Assembly (NCBI RefSeq): GCF_003427025.1
Contig: NZ_QVAI01000021.1
Location: 1 to 64,000, forward strand
Source: Jiangella endophytica
GTDB taxonomy: Bacteria; Actinomycetota; Actinomycetes; Jiangellales; Jiangellaceae
Reading direction: 5' to 3'
Length of the DNA: 64,000 bases
Part shown: positions 56,587 through 64,000 of the stretch, one piece after another
Numbering within the stretch: position 1 is the first letter of the stretch
Layout: each line of letters begins with the position of its first letter
Notes under the pieces: generated by a model
What the model saw: the letters and a program-made list of their open reading frames with translations, nothing else
What the model was told of the DNA's origin: nothing
Database searches by the model: none
Program-made: the position numbers and the translations under genes

Positions 56587-57368
56587 TGACGGAGCACGAG
56601 GACGCGCCGCAGCAGCCGGAGCCGCCGCTGCCGATGCCGACGACGCCGCTGCAGCCGCTGCCCGAGGACTGGGAGCGGGCGCTGGTCATCGCCGCCCATC
56701 CCGACGACGTCGAGTACGGCGCCGCCGCGGCCATCGCGCGGTGGACCGGGCAGGGCAAGCGCATCGTGTACTGCATGGTCACCAGCGGCGAGGCGGGCAT
56801 CGACTCCATGCCGCCGGAGCAGACCGGCCCGCTGCGCGAGAAGGAGGAGCGCGCCGCCGCGGCCGTCGTGGGCGTCGACGAGGTCGAGTTCCTCGGCCAT
56901 CCCGACGGCGTCGTCGAGTACGGCCTGCCGCTGCGCCGCGACGTCGCCCGGGCGATCCGCCGGCACCGTCCCGACATCGTCATCACCGGCAACTTCCACG
57001 AGACGTTCGGCGGGGTGATCCTCAACCAGGCCGATCACATCGCCGTCGGGCGGGCCGTGCTGGACGGCGCCCGCGACGCCGGCAACCGGTGGGTGTTCAC
57101 CGAGCTGCTCGACGAGGGCCTGGAGCCGTGGAACAAGGTGCGGGCCATCTGGGCGGCCGGCTCGCCGGAGGCCGGGCACTGCGCCGACATCACCGACACG
57201 TTCGACCTCGGCGTCCGGTCGCTGGAGGCGCACGCCGGCTACCTCGGCGCGCTGCCCGGGCACCCGGAACCGCGCGAGTTCCTGGAGGGCTTCGCCCGTG
57301 CCGCCGGCGCCCGCCTGGGCTGCACCCACGGCTCGATCTTCGAGGTCTACCCGCTGACGCTCTACTAG
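56586..57368 (+). CDS. PIG-L family deacetylase
   Basis: 260 residues. The zinc motif AAHPDDVEYG (about 36-45) and the later His in the NQADHIAVG region fit LmbE/PIG-L N-deacetylases. In actinobacteria such enzymes act in mycothiol or natural-product glycan processing; MshB proper has other landmarks and I do not assign it. It forms a tight unit with murI and the MBL gene, and is followed by the palindrome at 57385-57438. Confidence 0.9.
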   Translation: MTEHEDAPQQPEPPLPMPTTPLQPLPEDWERALVIAAHPDDVEYGAAAAIARWTGQGKRIVYCMVTSGEAGIDSMPPEQTGPLREKEERAAAAVVGVDEVEFLGHPDGVVEYGLPLRRDVARAIRRHRPDIVITGNFHETFGGVILNQADHIAVGRAVLDGARDAGNRWVFTELLDEGLEPWNKVRAIWAAGSPEAGHCADITDTFDLGVRSLEAHAGYLGALPGHPEPREFLEGFARAAGARLGCTHGSIFEVYPLTLY

Positions 57369-57384
57369 TGCGCGCACAACACCA

Positions 57385-57438
57385 GGCGTTCTCCCGCTCC
57401 ACCAGGCATGCATGCCTCGTGATGCACCACAACGCCTC
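57385..57438. repeat. Nested palindrome in convergent gap
   Basis: Inner AGGCATGCATGCCT (57405-57418) is a perfect 14-bp palindrome. Outer AGGCGTT (57385-57391) pairs with AACGCCT (57432-57438), and the flanking CAC(C/G) blocks repeat. It lies 16 bp after the PIG-L stop in the gap before the convergent hydrolase, a likely terminator. The TGCATGC core also occurs in the loop of the palindrome at 5162-5203. Confidence 0.6.
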
Positions 57439-57531
57439 GTGATGGCCCGTCTCGCTGACGGCTGCTCTCCTCGATGAGCGGCGTTCCCGCCGGCAGTTCC
57501 TGGCGTCCGCCGCTGGTCCGACGGGCCGGCC

Positions 57532-58269
57532 TCACGTCAGGTGCCGGGCGAAGAACCGGTTCCCGTCGTCGCCCTCGAACCGCGGGACGCCGGTGTGCCC
57601 GCCCAGGTTGGCGTGCAGCGTCTTCTCCTCGGAGCCGAAGGCGTCGAACAGGTCGAGGGCCTGCTGCCGGTCGTTTCCCTCGTCGTCCCACTGCAGGAGG
57701 ACCAGCAGCGGAATGGTGACCTGCCGAGCCTCCTCGACCATGGTGCGGGGGACGAAGCTCCCGGCGAACAGCAGGGCGGCCGAGATGCGCGGCTCGACCA
57801 CCGCCAGCCGGATGCCGATGGAGATCACCCCTCCCGCGTACCCGACGGGGCCGCCGATCTCGGGCAGCGGAAGGAGCGCGTCCAGGGCGGCCCGCCATTC
57901 CGGGACGGCCTGTTCGACCAGCGGGAGGACGAGCCGGTCGACGATCTCGTCGTCGACGGGCCGACCGGCCCGCACCGCCCGGCGCAGGTCGGCGCGGGCC
58001 TCCTCGGCGGCGGCGGACCGGGGCCGATCACCGCTCCCGGGAAGCTCGATGGTGGCCGCGGCGAAGCCCTCGGCCGCGGTGTGCCGGGCCCGGGCCACCA
58101 GCCGGGGGTACATCAGGGGCAGTCCGCCGGGGTGGCCGGCCAGGATCAGCGGCGCCGGTGCGGATGCGGATGCGGATCGGGGCGTCCACAGGACGCCGGG
58201 GATCTCGCCGAGGACGAACTCGCGTTCGAGGACGCCGTCGTCGAGGCGCCGTTCGGAAGTGAACTGCAT
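57532..58269 (-). CDS. Alpha/beta hydrolase (dienelactone-hydrolase-like)
   Basis: 245 residues. The oxyanion region LAGHPGGLPL, the putative nucleophile Ser in GGVISIGIR, the acid in LQWDDEGN and the terminal His in LGGHTGVP can all be placed. The nucleophile elbow reads VISIG rather than the usual GxSxG. Start ATG 58269. No operon partners; substrate unknown. Confidence 0.8.
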   Translation of the reverse strand: MQFTSERRLDDGVLEREFVLGEIPGVLWTPRSASASAPAPLILAGHPGGLPLMYPRLVARARHTAAEGFAAATIELPGSGDRPRSAAAEEARADLRRAVRAGRPVDDEIVDRLVLPLVEQAVPEWRAALDALLPLPEIGGPVGYAGGVISIGIRLAVVEPRISAALLFAGSFVPRTMVEEARQVTIPLLVLLQWDDEGNDRQQALDLFDAFGSEEKTLHANLGGHTGVPRFEGDDGNRFFARHLT

Positions 58270-58468
58270 GGTCGTGCCTTTCGGGAGTGCTGCTGAACGG
58301 CGCTCCCGGACGACCTATCGCCCGACCGTGACCCCGGAGGGGAGCACCCACGTCGACACTGCGTTCACGGGTACCACCTCCTCGTTCTCCTGCACGTCCT
58401 CCGGGAAGGTAGCAGCGGCTGCCGCGGGTGGCCAACAGGTTTTCGCGACACCCCCCGGGGGACGACCG

Positions 58469-59230
58469 TCACTCCTGATCGCGTGGTCGTTCGTCGACGA
58501 GCACGCCGGTCGCGTACATCCGCTTCTCCGACCCCCACCGCGGCCAGCACGTCGTCAGCGTCAGCCGCGCCTCGTCCGGCTCGGTCTCGGCCGGCTCGCC
58601 GGGCACCGGGTCGACCACCCACAGCTCGGTCGCCTCGATGACGTTGCCGTCGGCGTCGCCGTCGGGCGCGTCGTCCAGCTCGTACCGGAACACGCCGTCG
58701 ATCGTCTCGATCTCGACGACGTCGCCCTCGCGCAGCTCGGCGAACCGGGCGAACGGCTCGCCGTGCCCGGACCGGTGCGCGGCGACGGCGAAGTTGCCCA
58801 GCTGCCCGGGATCGACGCTGTCGACGTAGTGGCCGGGCCCGTCCTTGAGGTCCTCCGGGTCGGTGCCCTCGATGACGATGCGCTCCCAGTCGTCGCCGAA
58901 GCGCGGGATGCGCAGGATCCCGTAGGCGTCTCCGAGCTCGAGCGGTTCCGGTTCCGGCTCGGGCTCGGCCTCCTCGTCGTCGGTCTCGGTGTCCGCCGGC
59001 GCGCCGGAACGGGTGAGCAGGTGCTGCTGGAACTGGTCGCGCAGGTCGTCCTGGGCGGCCGCGGTCTGCAGGCCGGTGCCCCAGAACGTGTAGACGACGA
59101 ACAGCAGCACCAGCGCGCCGGCGGTGAACAACAGCTCGCCGGCCAGCCCGGCGGCCGCGAACAGCGTGCGGCGGCCGGGGACCCCGGTCCGGGGTGCCCG
59201 GCGATGCCTCGGTGCCGCCCTGCGCTGCAC
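58469..59230 (-). CDS. Class E sortase
   Basis: 253 residues. A membrane helix (AGALVLLFVVYTFWG, about 30-55) is followed by an acidic linker (EAEPEPEPEPLELGD) and the sortase domain. The catalytic residues are His in AAHRSGHGEP, Cys in LTLTTCWPRW and Arg in EKRMYATG. Class E sortases of high-GC actinobacteria anchor LAxTG-type proteins. The GTG at 59230 lies 7 nt after TACGTT on the minus strand (probable leaderless message). Possible substrates elsewhere; none of the surface proteins in this window shows a clear LAxTG. Confidence 0.92.
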   Translation of the reverse strand: MQRRAAPRHRRAPRTGVPGRRTLFAAAGLAGELLFTAGALVLLFVVYTFWGTGLQTAAAQDDLRDQFQQHLLTRSGAPADTETDDEEAEPEPEPEPLELGDAYGILRIPRFGDDWERIVIEGTDPEDLKDGPGHYVDSVDPGQLGNFAVAAHRSGHGEPFARFAELREGDVVEIETIDGVFRYELDDAPDGDADGNVIEATELWVVDPVPGEPAETEPDEARLTLTTCWPRWGSEKRMYATGVLVDERPRDQE

Positions 59231-59365
59231 GGTCCCGAACGTATCCGGGACACCGGCGGGCACGCAGGCGATTCGGTCGATCGGCGGCCCCTGGAACCCC
59301 GTCGAGCCAGGTCGTGGCGGGTACGATGCCAGAGCGAGAGCTTCCCACACCGCCGTGGAGGTGCC

Positions 59366-61153
59366 GTGGGCCGACGCCGTCAGGACACCGACCGCACGGC
59401 TGAGGCACGCGCCGACGCGCTGGCGTCGGTGGTCGAGGATCTGGCCGGGAAGTTCTCCCTCCGCCCGCTGCTCGACCGCATCCTGCGCCGCTCCGTCGAG
59501 CTGCTCGGCTGCGACGCCGGGTCCATCTGCAGCGTCGACGAGACCGCGGGCGTCTACCGGAAAGAGGCCGACTTCGGCATCGCCTGCCAGTCCGGCCGGA
59601 GCTTCCCGCTCTCCGAGGGCATGACCGGCGCCGTCGTCGCCGCCAGGACGCCGGTGATCTTCGCCGAGTACTCGCAGGTCCCCGGCGGACACGTCGGAGC
59701 GGCCGACCGCGCCACCCTGCACGGGGTGATCGGGGTGCCGATCGCCTGGCGGGGCAGCGTCATCGGCACCTGCATCGTGTTCAGCCGCGACCCGGCGCGC
59801 ATCTTCACCGACGACGACGCGCGGCTGCTGGAGCTGTTCGCGAAGCACGCCGCCATCGCGATCGTCAACGCGCGCATGCACGAGCAGCTGGAGGAGCGCA
59901 CCCGCGCCGAGGCCACCGCCGCTGAACGGGAGCGGCTGGTCAGAGAGGTGCACGACAGCGTCGCGCAGGGGCTGGCCGCCGTGCTCGTCCACCTGGAGGG
60001 CGTGGCGGCGACCGGTCCGGACGGCGCTGAGCTGGCGGCCGCGCGCGAGGCGGCCCGCGGCGCGCTGGCGGAGTCGCGGCGCACGGCGCTGGGGCTGCCG
60101 CCGTCGCTGCTGGAGGGCCACTCGCTGGAGGAGGCCATCGGTGTCGAGATCGCGTGGGCCCGCGCCACCGGCAACCTCGACGCGAAGCTGGTCGTCGCGG
60201 GACAGCCGGCGCCGCTGACGCCGGAGGTGGCGCACCAGGCGTTCCGCATCGTCCAGGAGGCGCTGACGAACATCGTCCAGCACGCGGCGGCGTCGTCGGC
60301 GCGGGTGGGGGTCGTGTACGGACCGGACGAGCTGGTCCTGATGGTCCAGGACGACGGCCGCGGCTTCGACCGCAACAGCGAGTCCGGCAACGGGTTCGGG
60401 CTGCGCGGCATCGTCGCCCGGGCGCGAACTCACGGCGGCAGTGTCGACGTCGAGTCGACGCCGGGCTGGGGGACGCAGATCCGCGCGAGCCTGCCGTACC
60501 AGCCGCCGGAGTCAGGCGACCCGGCCGGGAGCGCCGCCCACCGGTTGCGCGTCCTCGTCGTCGACGACCAGGCGGTCACCCGGGCCGGGCTGGCCCGGTT
60601 GCTCGCCGCCGCCGAGCCGGGCGTGCAGGTCGTCGCCGAGATCGACACCGCGCCCGCGCTGCTCGACGCGTACCGGCTGCTGCGCCCGGACGTCGTGCTG
60701 GTCGACGCCTACCTGGGCGGTCACGACGGCGTCGAGTGCACGCGGCAGTTGGTCGCCGAGGACCCGGGCGCGGCGGTCGTACTGCTGGGCGCCCGCTCCG
60801 GCGACCCGCTGGTCGGGCAGGCGCTGCGGGCCGGCGCCCGCGGCTGCGTCGGACCGGACGCCGACGGTCCGGAGCTGGCCCGTGCCGTGCTCGCGGCGGC
60901 GCATGGCGGCATCACGCTGTCGGCGAGCGTCAGCGACGCCCTGCCCCGGCCGCCCGCTCCGGCGGCCGACGGCGCCGCGCTCACCGTCCGCGAGCGTGAG
61001 GTCCGCGACCTGCTCGAACGTGGGCTGCGCGACAAGCAGATCGCCGGGCGGCTGAGCATCTCGGTCAAGACCGTCGAGAAGCACGTCGGCGCCGTCCTGC
61101 GCAAGACCGGCGCCAGCAGCCGCACCGAGGTCGCAGCCCGAGCGGCAAGGTAG
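59366..61153 (+). CDS. Single-chain GAF histidine kinase-receiver-LuxR fusion
   Basis: 595 residues from the GTG at 59366 (GGAGG upstream). In order: a GAF domain (about 20-180), HisKA_3 with His196 (REVHDSVAQG), an HATPase domain to about 375, a receiver (about 395-505, Asp447 in VVLVDAYLGG), and a LuxR helix-turn-helix (LTVREREVRDLLERGLRD). NarX- and NarL-like parts are thus fused. The receiver keeps the acidic pair and Asp, but the switch Thr and Lys are replaced (LLGARSG; CVGPDADG), so normal phospho-signalling is doubtful. It is divergent from the class E sortase gene. The signal bound by the GAF domain is unknown. Confidence 0.9.
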   Translation: MGRRRQDTDRTAEARADALASVVEDLAGKFSLRPLLDRILRRSVELLGCDAGSICSVDETAGVYRKEADFGIACQSGRSFPLSEGMTGAVVAARTPVIFAEYSQVPGGHVGAADRATLHGVIGVPIAWRGSVIGTCIVFSRDPARIFTDDDARLLELFAKHAAIAIVNARMHEQLEERTRAEATAAERERLVREVHDSVAQGLAAVLVHLEGVAATGPDGAELAAAREAARGALAESRRTALGLPPSLLEGHSLEEAIGVEIAWARATGNLDAKLVVAGQPAPLTPEVAHQAFRIVQEALTNIVQHAAASSARVGVVYGPDELVLMVQDDGRGFDRNSESGNGFGLRGIVARARTHGGSVDVESTPGWGTQIRASLPYQPPESGDPAGSAAHRLRVLVVDDQAVTRAGLARLLAAAEPGVQVVAEIDTAPALLDAYRLLRPDVVLVDAYLGGHDGVECTRQLVAEDPGAAVVLLGARSGDPLVGQALRAGARGCVGPDADGPELARAVLAAAHGGITLSASVSDALPRPPAPAADGAALTVREREVRDLLERGLRDKQIAGRLSISVKTVEKHVGAVLRKTGASSRTEVAARAAR

Positions 61154-61244
61154 GGAAACCCCGCACACAGACGGGGAGGTTCCCCGAGGCGCCCGCTCCC
61201 GGCCCGGGCCTAGCGTCGACGGCAGGACGGAAGGGGGTGGGCCG

Positions 61245-62105
61245 GTGCCGGTGGTGCCGACGCGGGAGATCCTGGACCGAGCCTTCGCCGAACGCTACGG
61301 CGTCGCGGCCATCAACATCGTCAACGACCTCAGCCTGGAGGCGGTGCTCGCGGCGGCCGTCGAGGTGCGGGCGCCGGTGATCGTCCAGACCTCGGTGAAG
61401 ACGGTGAAGTCGATCGGGCTGGACCTGCTCTACGCGATGTGGCGGGAGACGACCGCCGGCATCGAGGTCCCCGTCGCCCTGCACCTCGACCACTGCCCGG
61501 AGCGCGAGGTCATCAGCGACTGCCTGCGCAAGGGCTGGAACAGCGTGCTCTTCGACGCCTCCGCGCTGCCGGTGGAGGAGAACCAGCGGCAGACGGTCGA
61601 GGTCGTCGCCGAGGCGCACGCCGTCGGCGCGCACGTCGAGGGCGAGATCGAGTCGATCACCGGCGTCGAGGACGGCATCGGGTCGGACGAAGAGGCGGAA
61701 CGGCAGTCGCTGGAGACGGCGCTGACGTTCATCCGCACGACCGGCGTCGACGTCTTCGCACCCGCCATCGGCAACGCGCACGGCCGCTACAAGGCCGAGC
61801 CGAAGCTGGACGCCCAGCGGGTCAGCGACATCGTCGCGGCCGAGCCGATCCCGATCGCCCTGCACGGCGGCACCGGCATGACCGACGTCCAGTTCGCCGA
61901 CCTCATCGCCCGCGGCTGCGCGAAGGTCAACATCTCGACCGCGCTCAAGGTGACGTACATGCGCTCGAACCTGGAGTTCCTCAACGCCGCCGAGGCGCGC
62001 GACAGCTGGGACCCGCCGTCGCTGTTCAAGGCCGTCCGCGCCGACGTGCTGGACCTGGCGGCCGGTTTCATGCGCACGTTCGGCAGCGCCGGGAAGGCGT
62101 GGTGA
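61245..62105 (+). CDS. Class II (zinc) aldolase, FbaA/GatY-like
   Basis: 286 residues. The fold motif INIVNDLSLEAVLAAAVEV, the zinc-ligand His in LHLDHCPE, the acidic loop in EGEIESI and the distal His in ALHGGTGM are those of fructose-bisphosphate/tagatose-bisphosphate aldolases. Start GTG 61245 has AAGGGGG upstream. It leads an operon with a HAD phosphatase and DhaL- and DhaK-like subunits, so it probably splits or forms a ketose phosphate in a triose or tetrose pathway. The specific substrate is unknown. Confidence 0.9.
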   Translation: MPVVPTREILDRAFAERYGVAAINIVNDLSLEAVLAAAVEVRAPVIVQTSVKTVKSIGLDLLYAMWRETTAGIEVPVALHLDHCPEREVISDCLRKGWNSVLFDASALPVEENQRQTVEVVAEAHAVGAHVEGEIESITGVEDGIGSDEEAERQSLETALTFIRTTGVDVFAPAIGNAHGRYKAEPKLDAQRVSDIVAAEPIPIALHGGTGMTDVQFADLIARGCAKVNISTALKVTYMRSNLEFLNAAEARDSWDPPSLFKAVRADVLDLAAGFMRTFGSAGKAW

Positions 62106-62109
62106 CGGC

Positions 62110-62883
62110 GTGCCGGCGCTGGTCTTCGACTGCGACGGCGTGCTCGCCGACACCGAGCGTTACGGCCACCTGCCCGCGTTCAACCAGACGTTCGCCGAGT
62201 TCGGCCTGCCGGTGCGGTGGAGCGAGGACGAGTACGCGCGGAAGCTGCTGATCGGCGGGGGCAAGGAGCGCATGGCCAGCCTGCTGACGCCGGAGTTCGT
62301 CGCGGCGAACGGGCTGCCGGCCGACCCGGACGGGCAGCGCGAGGTGCTCGCGCGCTGGCATCGGCGCAAGACGGAGATCTACACGGCGATGGTCGCGGAC
62401 GGCCGGCTGCCCGGCCGCCCCGGTGTCAGACGGCTGGTGGACGACGCCCACCACGCGGGCTGGGCGCTCGCCGTCGCGTCGACGTCCGCCGAGCCGTCCG
62501 TGCGCGCCGTCCTGGAACACGTCGTCGGCACCGGGCGGGCCGCGGACTTCACCGTCCTGGCCGGCGACGTCGTGCCGCGCAAGAAGCCCGCGCCGGACAT
62601 CTACCAGCTCGCGCTGGACCGGCTGGGCGCCGAGCCGGACGCCGTCGTCGTCGTCGAGGACAGCCGCAACGGGCTGCTCGCGGCCGCGGGCGCCGGGCTG
62701 CCCTGCCTGGTCACGGTCAACGGCTACACCGAGCACGAGGAGTTCTCCGAGGCCGCGCTGGTGGTCAGCAGCCTGGGCGACCCGGACGGCGAGCACACGA
62801 CCGTGCTGGCCAATCGTTCCGCGGCCCGGCCCGGCGGCTGGATCACGATCGACGACGTGGCCGCGCTGCTGAAGGAGGCATAG
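62110..62883 (+). CDS. HAD phosphatase (CbbY/PGM-like)
   Basis: 257 residues. Motif I DCDGVLADTE, motif III with its Lys in VVPRKKPAPDI and motif IV VVVEDSRNGLLAA are complete; the helical cap sits between I and II. Enzymes of this group dephosphorylate sugar phosphates or mutate hexose phosphates. The GTG at 62110 follows the aldolase stop by 4 bp. It may clear a phosphorylated intermediate of the operon. Confidence 0.87.
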   Translation: MPALVFDCDGVLADTERYGHLPAFNQTFAEFGLPVRWSEDEYARKLLIGGGKERMASLLTPEFVAANGLPADPDGQREVLARWHRRKTEIYTAMVADGRLPGRPGVRRLVDDAHHAGWALAVASTSAEPSVRAVLEHVVGTGRAADFTVLAGDVVPRKKPAPDIYQLALDRLGAEPDAVVVVEDSRNGLLAAAGAGLPCLVTVNGYTEHEEFSEAALVVSSLGDPDGEHTTVLANRSAARPGGWITIDDVAALLKEA

Positions 62884-63567
62884 ATGGACCCGAGCTTCAC
62901 GGCCGTCGAGTACGTCGTCCACACGATCGCCCAGACCGCCGTCGACAACGAGACGTACTTCGGCGATCTCGACGCCGTCGTCGGCGACGGCGACTTCGGC
63001 TACTCGATGGCCCGCGGCTTCGAGATCGTGCTGGCCGACTGGGACACCATCGACCGCACCGACGTCGGCACCTTCCTCAAGAAGGTGGCGATCACCATCA
63101 CCGGCCGCATCGGCGGCACCTCCGGCCCGATCTGGGGGACGGCGTTCCTCCGCGCCGGGTCGACGGCCGGAGACAGGACCGCCGTCACCGCGGCCGACGC
63201 GCTCGCGATGCTGCGCGCGGCGATCGAGGGGATCAAGACCCGCGGTCAGTCCGACATCGGTGACAAGACGCTGCTGGACGCGCTGGTCCCGGCCGTCGAC
63301 CGGCTGGACGCCGAACTGGCGGCCGGCGCGGACGCGCAGACCGCTCTCGACGCGGCGGCGGCGACGGCGCGCGAGCGGGCCGAGGCGACCCGCGAGCTGA
63401 TCGCGAAACGAGGCCGAGCTGCGTACACGGGGGAACGCAGCATCGGCACGCTCGACGCGGGCGCCGTCGCCGTCGCCGTGATGGCCGAACGAGTCGCCGG
63501 GGGATGGGCGGACCACGCCACGTCTCCCGCCACAACCCCGCCCACCACGCCGGAGGAGGCGCCGTGA
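62884..63567 (+). CDS. DhaL-like kinase subunit, second Dha-kinase operon
   Basis: 227 residues, homologous to the dhaL at 8837-9466. It keeps the Mg-nucleotide Asp residues in DAVVGDGDFG but has Phe where canonical DhaL has His. GGTSGPIWG and KRGRAAYTG are intact. The ATG at 62884 follows the HAD stop directly, with AAGGAGG upstream. No DhaM follows here, so it probably uses ATP directly with the DhaK-like gene next to it, with which it overlaps by 4 bp (GTGA). Confidence 0.9.
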   Translation: MDPSFTAVEYVVHTIAQTAVDNETYFGDLDAVVGDGDFGYSMARGFEIVLADWDTIDRTDVGTFLKKVAITITGRIGGTSGPIWGTAFLRAGSTAGDRTAVTAADALAMLRAAIEGIKTRGQSDIGDKTLLDALVPAVDRLDAELAAGADAQTALDAAAATARERAEATRELIAKRGRAAYTGERSIGTLDAGAVAVAVMAERVAGGWADHATSPATTPPTTPEEAP

Positions 63568-64000
63568 AGAAGTTCGTCAACGACCCGAAGCGGTTCGTGC
63601 CGGAGATGCTCCAGGGCATCGCGCTGGCCAACCCGGACACGCTGCGCTACGTGCCCGACTACAACCTGATCATGCGCGCCGACGCGCCCAGCGACGACAA
63701 GGTCTCGATCATCCAGGGCTCCGGGTCCGGGCACGAGCCGGCGCACGTCATGGTGGTCGGGAAGGGCATGCTCGACGCCGCCTGTCCCGGCGACGTGTTC
63801 TCCGCGCCGCCGATGGACTACGTCCTCGAGACCAGCAAGCTGCTGAACACGCCGAAGGGCGTGCTGCACCTGATCAACAACTACACCGGCGACCGCATGG
63901 CGTTCGACATGGGCCGCGAGCTGGCCGAGGCTGAGGGCGTCACGATCAAGACCGTCGTGGTCGACGACGACGTCGCGGTGAAGGACTCGACGTACACCGT
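63564..64000 (+). CDS. DhaK-like kinase subunit (truncated by window edge)
   Basis: First about 146 residues of a DhaK paralogue (VKKFVNDPKRFVPEMLQG start at GTG 63564, GGAGGAGG upstream). GSGSGHEPAH and NYTGDRMAFDMGRE match DhaK; the region with the substrate-binding His lies beyond the window. It carries AHVMVVGKGMLD where DhaK1 has LHGGYVGYGMLD, so the substrate may not be dihydroxyacetone. It is the fourth gene of the operon that begins at 61245. Confidence 0.9.
   Translation, partial: MKKFVNDPKRFVPEMLQGIALANPDTLRYVPDYNLIMRADAPSDDKVSIIQGSGSGHEPAHVMVVGKGMLDAACPGDVFSAPPMDYVLETSKLLNTPKGVLHLINNYTGDRMAFDMGRELAEAEGVTIKTVVVDDDVAVKDSTYT

Noticed and set aside
57532-58269. Inactive hydrolase because of a missing GxSxG
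   Set aside because: The elbow reads VISIG, but the Ser, acid and His can still be placed, so loss of activity cannot be claimed.
57593-59365. 590-codon N-terminal extension of the fused kinase
   Set aside because: It runs antisense through the hydrolase and sortase genes. The GTG at 59366 with GGAGG starts right before the GAF domain.

Overview
This is a very GC-rich chromosomal window from a free-living, mycelial-type actinobacterium. I place it near Jiangella or a related actinomycete, but that is inference from gene content and I could not run a phylogeny. The pointers are twin-arginine secreted enzymes, an AfsR/SARP-type regulator, a class E sortase, the actinobacterial Mec-CysO-CysM cysteine route, many GTG starts, 4-bp ATGA/GTGA gene overlaps, and several genes that appear to be leaderless.

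Layout. Bases 1-608 hold no gene but carry two hairpins. From 609 to 8149 lie a secreted peptidoglycan amidase-like protein, a RamB/ScfR-type regulator divergent from isocitrate lyase (aceA), and a secreted GH127-type arabinofuranosidase with a LamG insert. From 8442 to 11195 is a PTS-type dihydroxyacetone kinase operon (dhaK-dhaL-dhaM) divergent from an IclR regulator. Next come two paralogous membrane-anchored surface proteins, one with a long repetitive cytoplasmic region (11205-14007). Tyrosine catabolism is split in two: an Lrp regulator divergent from hppD (15712-17513), and fahA, an unknown gene and hmgA (23738-27127). Between these are a FAD monooxygenase, two unknown genes, a secreted M1 peptidase, an ArsR-CDF metal efflux pair, and an AbiEi/DUF559-like gene bracketed by two copies of one palindrome.

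From 27208 to 39605 is a surface-protein block: a lipoprotein, three tandem paralogues of about 1,060-1,090 residues made of NHL-type beta-propeller blades with a C-terminal anchor, two small four-helix membrane companions translationally coupled to the first two paralogues, and a second lipoprotein. The third paralogue lacks a companion, and its tail looks like a fusion to the end of a companion gene. I consider this NHL-companion module the best candidate for an undescribed system here.

From 39717 to 47248 are an AfsR-like regulator, an ABC-2 transporter, a divergent two-component system and a HAD phosphatase. From 47496 to 57368 are a P-loop kinase, an NAD(P)-binding protein/HxlR pair, pncB-pncA, and a block close in order to Mycobacterium tuberculosis Rv1330c-Rv1339 (pncB, clpS, DUF2017, mec, cysO, cysM, murI, metallo-beta-lactamase), here with a DHFR-like gene inserted and a PIG-L deacetylase appended. 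The end holds a hydrolase, a class E sortase, a single-chain histidine kinase/response regulator fusion with a degenerate receiver, and a second Dha-kinase-like operon (class II aldolase, HAD phosphatase, DhaL-like, DhaK-like) cut by the window edge.

The intergenic DNA is unusually rich in near-perfect palindromes. At least two form repeat families (copies at 224-297 and 15646-15716; copies at 22639-22690 and 23690-23741). Several of these palindromes contain the stop codons of the flanking genes.
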